The notes beneath the pieces were generated by a model. It worked only from the letters and a program-made list of their open reading frames with translations. It had not been told where the DNA came from and did not search any database. DNA of 64,000 nucleotides from Chiua virens (Eukaryota; Basidiomycota; Agaricomycetes; Boletales; Boletaceae). Position 1 is the first letter of the stretch. The number at the start of each line of letters is the position of its first letter. The DNA lies in assembly GCA_019787685.1 (NCBI GenBank), contig JAHNUO010000010.1, forward strand, positions 1,116,001-1,180,000, written 5' to 3'. A program made the position numbers and the translations under genes. Shown one piece after another: positions 1-11,500 of this stretch.

Positions 1-814
1 AGCCCCAAATGACGAGGGAGAGAGTAAAAAGAAGGGAGAGGGTGGCGTTGCAGACATTGCGGGTATCTTCGGAGATGGCGACGACGGAGGGGCCGCAGAT
101 GACGGGAAGGAGCTGCATGACAGCCGAGATGATGGCGAGGGGACCTAGAAGGGAGTGTGGGAAGCGAGAAAGAAAGAAGGAGGCAGGGCGTACCGATAAG
201 GGTAAATATGAGTCTGGCTTCGAGATCAGAGGGGAAGAGGAGGGTGAGGAAATGAATGTGTGTGATCTGATGGTGAATGTGAGAAGGACGCATGGGAACG
301 CATGGGAACGGGAGCAGACCTGTACGACGACAGAGGTAGTCGCGTTCATGACGACCCAGGTAGCGCTCTCAGCAGAGGTCCAGGAGTGGAGATAAGCGAG
401 AGTGGGGTCGTTTGAGCTATTGGTGTACTCTGCGGCGGGCATTTCGACAGCAAGGTAGCTGAGCATGTAGGGCCAGTGCTGGCTTTGCTCCACTGCAGTT
501 GAGAAAATAACATAAATGGTGGCGATGGAGGATATGAGGAGGGTGATGACGCCTGTGATCTGGAGGACATAGTTTGTACGAGCGAGGGGCCAGTGATACT
601 GGGCGGTAAAAAGCAAGTGGAGCAAAAGGACGCCAGCGAGAGTGAGGACGATGCCGATGAGAAATATCTGGACGGGGAGAGACTGAACAAACGGAGGTCT
701 ATATTGTAGAATTGGGTCTTGCGGGTAAGCCTGGGACTGATTGTTGTCTGACTGGGCCATGACGGCTTGGCCAAGGGAGAGAAAGAGCAACAAGACACGA
801 CATGCGTCCTTCAT
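1..814 (-). CDS. multi-pass membrane protein, 3' end beyond window
   Basis: The start codon is at 814-812. Exons are 320-814, 194-266 and 144 down to the window edge. The two introns are 53 and 49 nt, and the reading frame stays open across both (I-G-P at the second junction). The protein starts with a signal-peptide-like stretch (MKDACRVLLLFLSLGQAVMA). Hydrophobic segments follow at about residues 45-70 and 80-105, then one across the exon 2/3 junction and another near the edge. Several N-x-S/T sites lie in a loop at about 130-155. Similar multi-pass proteins of unknown function are common in mushroom-forming fungi, but I cannot name the family. The first intron holds a 10-bp tandem duplication on the plus strand at 291-310. 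Confidence 0.7.
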   Translation of the reverse strand, partial: MKDACRVLLLFLSLGQAVMAQSDNNQSQAYPQDPILQYRPPFVQSLPVQIFLIGIVLTLAGVLLLHLLFTAQYHWPLARTNYVLQITGVITLLISSIATIYVIFSTAVEQSQHWPYMLSYLAVEMPAAEYTNSSNDPTLAYLHSWTSAESATWVVMNATTSVVVQVCSRSHAFPCVLLTFTIRSHTFISSPSSSPLISKPDSYLPLSVRPASFFLSRFPHSLLGPLAIISAVMQLLPVICGPSVVAISEDTRNVCNATLSLLFTLSLVIWG

Positions 815-2503
815 TAGCATCATCGTTACAAACACTAGTCTTGGCATCATCCCCTTTCCTTGGCCCTCTCATCAAAATATAAACAAACACTTCACGGCAC
901 ATCGGCTTGGCACGCATCGCAAGTGCTCTCTACACGACGGGAAAAACAGTGTGATCTCAACGTTGTCGAAGACAAGCGAACCTCCGAGTCCGAACAGCTC
1001 TTGTAACTTGGGATCTTTTGAACACTACTTCAGGGGTACACTATGTCGCGAATTTCTTTTGGCCATGCTAATGCCGCCGGCTTACGACCTACAGGGTTCA
1101 TTACAAGCCATGATAAATTATGGTCATTACAACGAAAATATATATATTATAATTGTTTTGAATTTGCAGGATCAGGCATAATTTATAATGAAGGCAACCT
1201 CGTGATAATTTATGGTAAGTCATTTCCAACTTGCAAGAAATTTCCAACATATATATGGTTATATTAAGAGTTTGCCATATACAAGTGATGGCATTTATTC
1301 AACATGGCTCTACAGGCAACCCTGAACCTCTGAGAGCAAGCTATCAAACCAGAATGATTTTAATTGCTCATTCTCATTTCACTAAAGTTCAAGCCCAAAG
1401 CTCATAAAACAAAAACAAAAGTGATAAACAATGTTGGAGACCTCCACATGAAAAGCATTGTATTCATAGCATCAGTCAAAGCAGGAAGTAGCAATAGGCA
1501 ACTTGAACATACATGCACGTTGATGGCATAAGTAACATCCATAACATCTTGTTCAGGACAAGTCATGGATGATGTAACCTTGAAAACTGAAAATGAGATA
1601 CAGAGATTGCAGACAAGTATGCAGAGTTCTGTCAAATAAACAAACAAAACATCTTTCTTCATTTTATTCTCTGAGCTGTATAACATTGGTAACCACCACA
1701 TCCTCAATATTGTGGAAAATCAAAGCAGAAGATATAAATGAGAATTTGTAAAGTACTGGAATTCTCAGACCAGCAACTTGATATGAGGGACATATACTGG
1801 AAGGAAAGAACATTGAGAGTATAGAGAAAGGGAATTGATAGCATCATAATCCAGATCATCAAAGTCAAAATGCAGTTGAAGAACACATAGTTCTCACTCA
1901 GTATTTCCTGCACCTTGGAAACAACCCTTACACCAATAGGGAAATGAGCAATCACAGTAACTGATACAACATCAGAAAGAACAAAAAAGAGAAAGAGAGA
2001 ACAACACATCTCCCTTGTTCATTGAACTCATACTAACTGCACAAACCAACTGACAGTAATTTGGGTGGTGAGAACAAAAGACAACAGAATGTCAAAGAAG
2101 AACAGGGGTCTATGCTCACTGGCAAATGACACTCTATTGTCAAAAAGTCATGCCAGTGTGGATGACATGTACACAATATAGTGCATCAGGAAATCAGTGA
2201 AATGATGATATGCCTAGTTTAATTTGTGATGTAAGAATGTGTTGGAATTACCTAGGAATATCATCACTTCACTGGTTTCCTGATGTGCCTAAGGGCCAAG
2301 AAGTGAAACATGAATGGCAAGTTTGTATGCTAGCATACTAGCCTGAGTATATTCTTCATAGATTTTGTACCACAGCAACCACACATTGCAGGAGAGGTAT
2401 TTTGTATGAGCATGCAAGAAACAAAGCAAAGAAACTTCTGATAAGAAAAATACATGGATGTTGATCTACACCATAGTGTATGCAAGCACATTCTAGACCT
2501 CTA
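815..2503. other. AT-rich stretch without a supported gene
   Basis: The stretch from about 1000 to 2500 is clearly AT-richer than most of the window and resembles the microexon region next to it. Minus-strand open stretches at 1402-1707 and 1704-2009 are rich in hydrophobic residues. They have no convincing start, splice pattern or recognisable motif. It could hold decayed coding sequence or the 3' region of the GTPase gene at 2504-21065. The first ~200 bp form the promoter side of the membrane-protein gene. Confidence 0.35.
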
Positions 2504-5500
2504 TCATATGGTCACTGTTTCACTTGCTGAGTTATTGGCTAAAATATATTCAAAATATAATTTGAATAAAAGGGCTAATGGCTTACAAATAAGATTTTGA
2601 GAAATCAGAGGCATAATGAGCTGTCTCATTTGCCTTGCAACTCCAAAGTTGAATTGAGGAATAAGCTCAGAAATTGCTTTCTTGACTTTGTGGATTGTTC
2701 CAGATGATTCATAAAGTTGAGCTGCAACCATAATTGGATTTTCAACACCTTGCTGGTGTAGAAAGAAGGAATGTTCAAGAATAATGGCAAACTCTACCAA
2801 ATACTGATGAATATAATTATCGATTTTTATTGAAAACTGACCAATGCCTAGATAAAGTGCTTGGCACCATGGAGCCACTTTCAAAGGAGACTAAATTATA
2901 TATATGAATATGAGATATGAATAAACATGAAATCAATAGACTTACTAGAGATGTAGATGGTGAAGAATGTGTTACTGCATTTTGATGAATAAAGGGCTTA
3001 TGGAAAAAAAAATTGGATTGATCAAAACAAACAAAATAAGAAGACACAATAAATCAACATACACCCTGAGATTTCAATATCTGTTTGGTTGATATCAATA
3101 CTGGCATTGTAAATATTTGAAACTTGATATCACAAACCTCCTATATGTAGAATAGAAGTTAGAATAAAGCAGACTTGGGAATTCTATTCATACCTGCTAA
3201 TCAATTGAAAGGAATGAAAGGAAAACATTAGAAATGCAAGCAATTGATATATGTGTGCACAGGCTCACATCCTAAGAAATGGTGAAGTAAGTGAATGAAT
3301 CAGAGGTAAGTAAATTCATACCATCTATTATAATATAGTGGAGGAAGACATGTATCAAGATAAAGATTAGCATTCTTTTAGAACAAAAATCACAATTGGA
3401 TATCTTACTCTCTATATGTAAATGAGAGAAAGGGGCAAAGATAGAGAAGCAATTAGCATTCTTCTGAAAGTTAATTCATAATGAGAGCACTAACTTCCTA
3501 CAAATAAAATGACAGCAGGAAGGATGAAGGAGTGTTAGCATGACTTTGGAAGTCCATTGACAATCAGAGCACCTACATGCTATAATTTGGAGGACAGAAG
3601 CAGGGACAAAGAGCAGGGATAAATTCCAACTGACTCAAAAGCCTATTCCCAATTAGAACACTCACTTGCTACAAATAACATAATAATGGGCATATGATTA
3701 AAACCACATGAGTTAGTATCCTTTTAAAGGTCTGTTTGTAATAAAATAACAACCCACTGGCTGTAAATGAAATGACAGAAGCATACACAAATAAAGAAGC
3801 ATGGATCAGCATCCTTCTAGAAGCCCTTTTACCAACCAGGGCACTTACAGGCTATAATGAGAGGGTGAAGACAAGGTTGATGAGATACAAATTAGCACCC
3901 TTTAGAAGCCTATTTACCAACCAGGGTACTTACAGGCTACAACAAGGACACACAGGCATAGATCAGCACCCTTCTAATCCAAAACCCATTCACAATTAGA
4001 GCACTTACATACTATCCATGAATAGAAGGATGATGCCAAAAACAGCCAAGCATGGATGAGCATTTCTCTGAAGGTCAATTTAAATTAAAGCACTTACTAA
4101 CTATGAATGAGAGAACAAGGGAAAGAATAGAGGGGCATGAATTAGTATCCCTTTGAAAGCCCAGTCATGATCAGAATACTTACAAGCTATGGATGAGAGA
4201 ACAAAGGGAAGCATGGAGAGGCATGGATCAGTATGCCTCTGATCATAATCAACACACATACTGTTACGGTAGTTCCGGGTAGGACCTAACGTAGCCGCAA
4301 AAGCGCCAAGTACCAAGTGGCTGCGATAACTCAAACAACCACCACTTGGTATGTGGTGCGCTGAAGAGTCGAACAAGGAGTTCTGGTCAGCGGGTGGCTA
4401 CCAGAGAGACGAGTGAAGACTCAGGCGTTGCTGAGAATTGTCCAGTTGGGAATCTATACCCTTGGGACGGTCAAGGTTCAAGGGTACCCTGTTGAGGGTT
4501 CGAGTGTGGGGTCAAGGGACGACGAGAGAAGTCCCAAGTCAAGAGGTCACAGGGATGGGATCCGAGTGGAGCAGTGATACTCAGCTAGATTGCGGGTACT
4601 ACAGAAGTACAGTGGTACGGAGGGAGTATCGCTGCGAGTAATATACGTTTGATATAAAGGGTGTTCCAACGAAGGGAAGAACTAAGTAAAGGGAACAAAG
4701 GTGAAGTGGGGACACTTCGTGAGAAGAGGGAGTCGTGCAACGACGACCGATCAAGGAACAAAGAAGCTACCATGCTATGGAGCGATATGATCTCCGCAAG
4801 TATGGGGAGTAGGTCATAGAGCGGAAGAGCTAGGTAAGAGTCCATTGGGAAAATGGAGTCGACAAGGCAAAAGAGAAAAGTTGTAACACATACAAGCTAT
4901 GAAAGAGAGGGCAGAGACAAAGATAAAAGAACATGGATTAGTATTCTTCTGGTTTGAGACCAATTCACAATTAGAGCACTTACTGCCTACAAATGAGAAG
5001 ATAGGGACAAAGTTAAAGAGGTGTGAATCAGCATCCTCCTATAAGTCCATTCATAGTCAGAGCACTTACTCCCTATAAATGACAGGGTAGGAAAGGGACA
5101 AAGGGGCACAGTTCAGCATTCTTCTAAAAGCCCATGCATAGCACTTACAAACTATGAATACAAGGACAAAGGCAAGAACAAAGCATGGAAGTCACCATCC
5201 TTCCACAAGGTCACTTATAATCAGAGCACTTACTGGCTATGAATGAATAAACAGAGGCAAAAACAGAGAAACATGCATCAGGACCATTTTGCAAGATCAT
5301 TCACAATCAGAACACTTACTCCCTATGAATGAAATGGTAGGGACAAGGACAAAACAGCATGGATCAGCATCTTGGTCCAAGCTCATCAATTCACTTACAT
5401 TCTATGTGAGAGGATAGGGAAAAGAACAAAGGCATGAATCAGCATCTTTCTGAGCCTATTCACAATAAGAACACTTACAAGCTATGAGTGAGATAATAAA

Positions 5501-8500
5501 GATATGGACAAAAGTGATTTGATTGGCATCATTGTGGTCCAAAGCCTATTCACAATCAGAGCACTTACATACTATAAATGAAAGAATAGGGAAAAGATAC
5601 AGAGAAGCATGGGTCAGTATCATTCTAGAAGCCTATTCATAATCATACCACTACTTACTGCCTATAAATGAGAGAAAAGGGAAATGATGAGGCATAGATC
5701 AGTATCCTTTTGAAAGCCCAGCTATAATCATAGTGCTTACAAGCTATAATTGGGAGGAAAGGGGCAAGGACAAATGAGCATGAATGAGCATCCTTCTAGA
5801 GGGCCATTTACAATTGGGGCACTTACTGCCTATGCATGAGAAAACAAACACAAGGATAGATAGGCATGGATTAGCATTTTTGAATGCCCATTCACAAAGC
5901 ACACACAAACTAGGGATAAGAAGACAAGAGCAAGAACAAAAAGGCATAGGTCAATATCCTTCTGAAAACCTATTTACACTCAGAGCACTTACTTGCTATG
6001 AATAAAAGGACAGAAGTAAGGACAGAGAACAGAGGGTCATGGGTCAACATTCTTCTAGAAGCCCATTCACAATCAGAGCACTTACTTGCTATAAATGAAA
6101 GAACAGGGGGAAGGGCAGAAGGGCATGGATGAATAATCTTCTGGTCCAAAGCCTATTTACAATCAGACCACTTACAAGCTATTAATAAGAGGTGTAAGGA
6201 TAGGGACATGGATGAACATCTTTCAAGAAGCTTGTTCACAATTAGAGCACTCACATACTGTATATGAAAGAACAGGAACAAGGACAAAGTGGCAGTGGTA
6301 TGGATTAGCACCCTTCTGGAAGCTTATTCACAACCATAGCACTTACAAACTACATATGAATGAGAGGAGAGAGGCAAAGGCCAACAGGCATAGATCAGTA
6401 TCCTTCTGGAAGCCCATTCATAATCAGAGCACTTACTGCCTATAAATGAGAAATTAAGGGCAAGGGAAGAGTTACTTTTTCAGGATATCAACTAACAATC
6501 AGAGCACTTACCTCCTATGAAGGAGAGGATAGGAATAAGGACAAATAGGCAAGGATCAGTATCCTTTTGGAGGCCCATTCACCATTAGAGCACTCACTCT
6601 CTATGCATAAGAAGCCAGGAACAAAGGCAGAGGGGCATGGATTAGCATTTCTACAAACCCATTCATGATTAGATTACACACTGCCTATAAATCAAGGGAG
6701 AGACATGGACAGAAGGGCATAGATTAGCTTTTCTAAAATCTTATTTATAGCTAGAGCACTTACAAACTATGAATAAGGGCACAGGGAAGAAGATAGATTG
6801 ACATGAATCAGCATTCTTCTGATCCATTGGAAACCCATTTACAATCAGAGTACTTACTGCCTATAAATGAGAGGACATGCACAAAGACAGATGGACACAT
6901 TGCAATAATGTGAGGCATGAGCAATCGCAACGTAAGATCTTCGGACAAGCGGGCGAGGAGCTCCCACGCTTCTCTCTTCTGAGCTCCTCACACCAGCTCT
7001 ACGCTCGAGTCCAGCTTGCCCTTGAGCTTCGTCACTTCTTGCTACGCATTCCTTCAGTAGTTTCACCCTTAGCACCTTCATTTAAGTGGTTACACCTTTC
7101 ACTATAATTAGTCCTTTCTTTAATCATGGACCAGCAACCTGAACCCATGCCAGACTTTGCGGCCGACAATGCGCGTCCATTGCGAGATGCCCTCATCCTC
7201 GCCTTCAATTGGGACGAGGAGCAAGCCATCAGACACCTGCAGGACACTTGGCGTCAAGCTCACCCAGAGCAAGAGCAGCCTGCAGATCCGCCAGCGAGAG
7301 AACCAGCGCCAGTCCCTGAGGACAAACCAAGGAACATGGCCAAACCGGCACAGGACAAAAAGAAGTCCATAGCAGACTTCGATGAGGACATGCCTCCACC
7401 CAGCTTCATTCCCACCAGACCATCACAATACGCCCTCAGCAAACTCGAGGCTTTTGAATATGTGGAGCTTTGGTACTTTACTAAAGAGGGTTGCTTCGAG
7501 GCTGCAAAGCAAGCACGTTCGCAACCAGAGGATGCCTATGGCCTCCTCTCGACGGAGGACATCCTCACCCTTCGTCCAGTCACGTCGGTCAAGGCCTCCA
7601 GGAATGCCAAATCCGACCACGAGTTATCCCTCACAGAGATGCTACAGGCGCGCACCTCATACCTGGAGCACGTCAGAGAAGCTGGTTGGCCGGAAAAGCA
7701 CATTAATGCACTTTTCAAGTTCTTCTGGAACCTCGAATCCCACCCGTATTGTTCACTCATGAGACACGGCGACCGCATCCTCGCCACCTATGCAGCGAAA
7801 ACCAGGAGGCTCTGGCATGACAAGCTCAAACTGGGCCTCGGCAATGCCTTCAACATAGCCCTCATTAACGACCATCTAATGCAGCAAGTCGTCACAGAAG
7901 TGAATGATGCCATGCTCGGACAGGTCAGTCCGATTCCTTGCTTGTTTCGTACCACGAACTAACAGCAACCATACCCTTTTTTTTTCTCTCTCACGCCTGC
8001 CCTCGCTGTTATGCCTGTGTGCTCATACTTTTTCAGCCCACGTTCTAATGGATGCCTCTTGACATGATGACTTGTGCAGGTCAAAAGTCTCATGTCCTCA
8101 CAGGCATCTCCAACGTCGGGCCAAAGGCGGTCTCGCCACTCACAATCTGCACGTGCAGACCTAATGCGAGACCGCCGTCATAACTCGAGATCTCTCTCTC
8201 CCCTCCAGCAGCGGTTTCGCAGCTCTAATGGATCGAGCAGAGACTTACCCCATCCTTCCATGGACACGAAGCCCCCCCAGAAGCGTCCCATGCAGGGAAA
8301 TGGGCGTCCGAAGTCGGCATGCCCTACTTGCCTCGGAAGAGGCCCCCACGACTTCTACAATTGTTTCGTCAAATTCCTATGGGATGGGTCCCCAGCTTAC
8401 GCCAGATGCACCCCAGAGGGATGTCTTGTTGACCCCAATGGACACGTCTTGATGATCTGTGGCGATGCAAAGCTCAGCCACAGAGCTAAGTCTTTGGACG

Positions 8501-11500
8501 AGTGGAGTTTAGCGGCACTCACCTCTTTCCTTCGTGCCGCCTGCTCCCCCTCGCACTGCAGGATCACTCGTCCTCAACTTTGTCGCTCACTCACCATCCT
8601 TTGCACATCTTTTCATTCCTTTTCTTTCATTTCACCATGGCTGACCCCAACCTCGAAATCCGTCCTGACTTTGCAGCTGTTCTGTACCAACCCGTATGCA
8701 ACGCCATCATAGCAGCAAACAACCTCAACGACGACGAAGCTATCGCTATCCTCCAGAACGCCTGGGACATGGACCATGATACTCGAGTAGCCGCCTGGAA
8801 CCAACAACAAGCAGCCAACCAGCCAAACCAACAAACCCCCCCCCCGCCACCCCCTCCACAGCCACTACCGCTGCCTCTACCTCCTGTGCAGCAACAACTG
8901 CCTCAACCTCCAGAGGAACCAGTCCAACTCCCGGACCAGCAGGTCCCTGACAAAGGAAAGACCAAGGCTATCGATTTCGACATCAATTATGCTCTCACAA
9001 AACTCTCATCCATCGAATACGTCAAACTATGGTACTTCACCCCTGAAGGCTCTGCAGAAGCCTCCTTGCTTCACCGCACCCAAGCTGATGACACTTTTGG
9101 CATCACCAACAACAACAACGTACTCACCTTACGCTCTGTTGCATCTGTGAAAGCTTCGTGCAACGCGCGCGCCGACCATGACCTTACCTTTCTCCAATTC
9201 CTACAAGGAAAAGACTCCCTCCTCCACTTCGCCAAACAGCTTGGGTGGCCTGCCAAGCACCTTGACAGCATGGCACTCTTCTTCTGGAACCTCGAGAACC
9301 ACCCCCTCCACAGTGTCCCACAGGGAGACCGTGTCATTCTCCATTATGCCGAGCGCATCCGCCATCAATGGCACGACGACATGAAGTATAACCCTGCTGA
9401 TGCGTTCAATATTGCCATCATCAATGACCCGTTGATGAACTCCATTGCCCTAGAAATTAGCCTCACAGCACAGAACCGGGTCACACAAAGAGTCAGTTTA
9501 TTCCCCATCTTAATTGCGAATTTGTCCTAATAACATTCCCCTCATGTCATCTTCTTCGTCACTCCAACCCCCTCCCAACCCTTCCGATGGCCATGGTATA
9601 TTCATTACCCCATTGACGTTCATCATACCCACACATGGGAATGTGCCCATTGATCCACTCCCTCATGATTAGAACGAGCACTCCCACAAGTCCTACCGCT
9701 CTCCACCACTTTCACGAAGAGTGCGCCGTGCTTACCCGCACCACTCTGAGGCACCAGAGCGATGCCACAATTCCCGCTCCACCTCCCCGCCACCACCCCA
9801 ACGCCGATTTCGTGCCACCCAAAATCCCATCCCATCCTCCCCCCCCCCAAACCTCGCCGCCGCCGCTCTTCCAGTGCCTCCAAGCATTGCAAATCAGCCT
9901 GCCCAGTATGCCTTGGAAGACACCCACACCGTGTCGGGGAATGCAATGAACCCAAGCTCTGGGACAGCAGTTCAGATGCATATGCCTGCCGCTCCACAGA
10001 AGGGCGCCTTGTCGACTCCAAAGGAAATGTCTTATGCAGTGACTGGCAAAAACCAAATGGATGCGCCCTCGTACATAGATCAGCCCGTCATGATTGCTCC
10101 GGCTGCAGAGACCCCAGCCATGGTGCTCAGAAATGTCATCATGCACAGGTGCGGCTGAGCCATAACTCCTTATAAGTGTTACAATTTCTTTCTTTCGTCT
10201 CACTCGTACTCCTTTACTTCACTCGATACCTAGGTATCCTCGTACGTTCATCCGTACTCGTTTCTCCTTACCTTTGTAACTCCGCACCGGCCTTACCCGA
10301 GTGCTTACGTTTCCCCTTTCACGTCATCATCCGATGGCATCGTACTTACTCATTTCATTCTCGTCATCATCCGATGGCTTTGCATTTGTCATTTCATCTT
10401 CATCATCGTCCGTTGCCTTCGCATCGTACGATTTCCCCTTTTGTTTACTGCGCACTCCTTTTGGCCCTTTGGCCCTTCCGCTCTTCTGGCCTTCCCCTTT
10501 TAGTTACTTGGTCCGTGCGCAGTTCTCGTAGTATAAATACCTCGCAGCGATACTCCTGTACCCCAGTCTTGATCTCTGCAATCTAGCTGAGTATCACTGC
10601 TCCACTCGGAACCTTCCTTGTGACCACTCGACCAGGGACTTCTCTTGTTGTCCCTTGACCCAAACACTCGGACTCAATGTAGTCAACCCTCGACCCTCAA
10701 CCGTCCCTCGGGTATAGATTCCCAACCGGACAACTCTCAGCAACACCTGAGTTTTCACTCGTCTCTCTGGTAGCAATCTGCTGACCAGAACTCCTCGTTC
10801 AACTCTTCAGCGCACCACGTATCAAGTGGTGGTTGTTTGAGTTATCGCAGCCACTTGGTACTTGGCACTTTTGCGGCTACGCTAGGTCCTACCCAGAACT
10901 ACCATAACAATAAGCCTGAGGCATGGCGGCGCCTACTCCTTTCCACCGATCTACATAACCAATACCCAGACATATATGAAGGACTTTCACACGGCTTCAT
11001 CGCCAATGTTCCCCCACTCACTTCCACCTTCTCCCCCCCTAATAACCCATCTGTTTATGAATTTCGCCACATATTCAATGAAAACCTGCAAAAAGAATTT
11101 ATCAAAGGACATTACCTTGGTCTGTTCTCCCAATGTGATATCGAGGATGTGCTGGGTCCCTTCCAAACCTCCCCCCTCTCACTAATCCCCAAGCCAGGTA
11201 AACCGGGCAAATACCACCTCATACAGAACCTCTCACACCCACACCCACCAGCTTCTCCTCCCTCTATCAACTCCCTCATTCGCTCAGACGATTTCCCTTC
11301 CTCCTATAGCACTTTTCCCGTAGTAGCCCTACTCCTAAGTAGCTTGCCACCAGGTTCCCAGGCGGCAGTACAGGATGTAGCTGAAGCTTATTGAACCATT
11401 CCCCTGCACCCGTCCCAGTGGCACGGTCTCATAGTTCGTGTATCAGATTCAACGTTTGCAATTGATACATCATTATGCTTCAGTTTCGGACCCTCTGGTG

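Noticed and set aside
2504..2884. Independent small gene of 126 residues
   Set aside because: The reading continues from upstream exons in phase, has no good start of its own, and reads like the C-terminal part of the GTPase.
3063..6860. CRISPR array
   Set aside because: The repeats are long and the variable part is only 3 nt, in a eukaryotic genome; spacers of 26-40 nt are absent.
3063..6860. Plain minisatellite with chance splice signals
   Set aside because: Not fully excluded, but all 41 units keep AG and GT at exactly 3 nt distance while only the triplet between them is free to vary, and the frame fits the flanking exons.
10176..10586. Separate 136-residue plus-strand gene
   Set aside because: It lies entirely inside the solo LTR 10177-10909.
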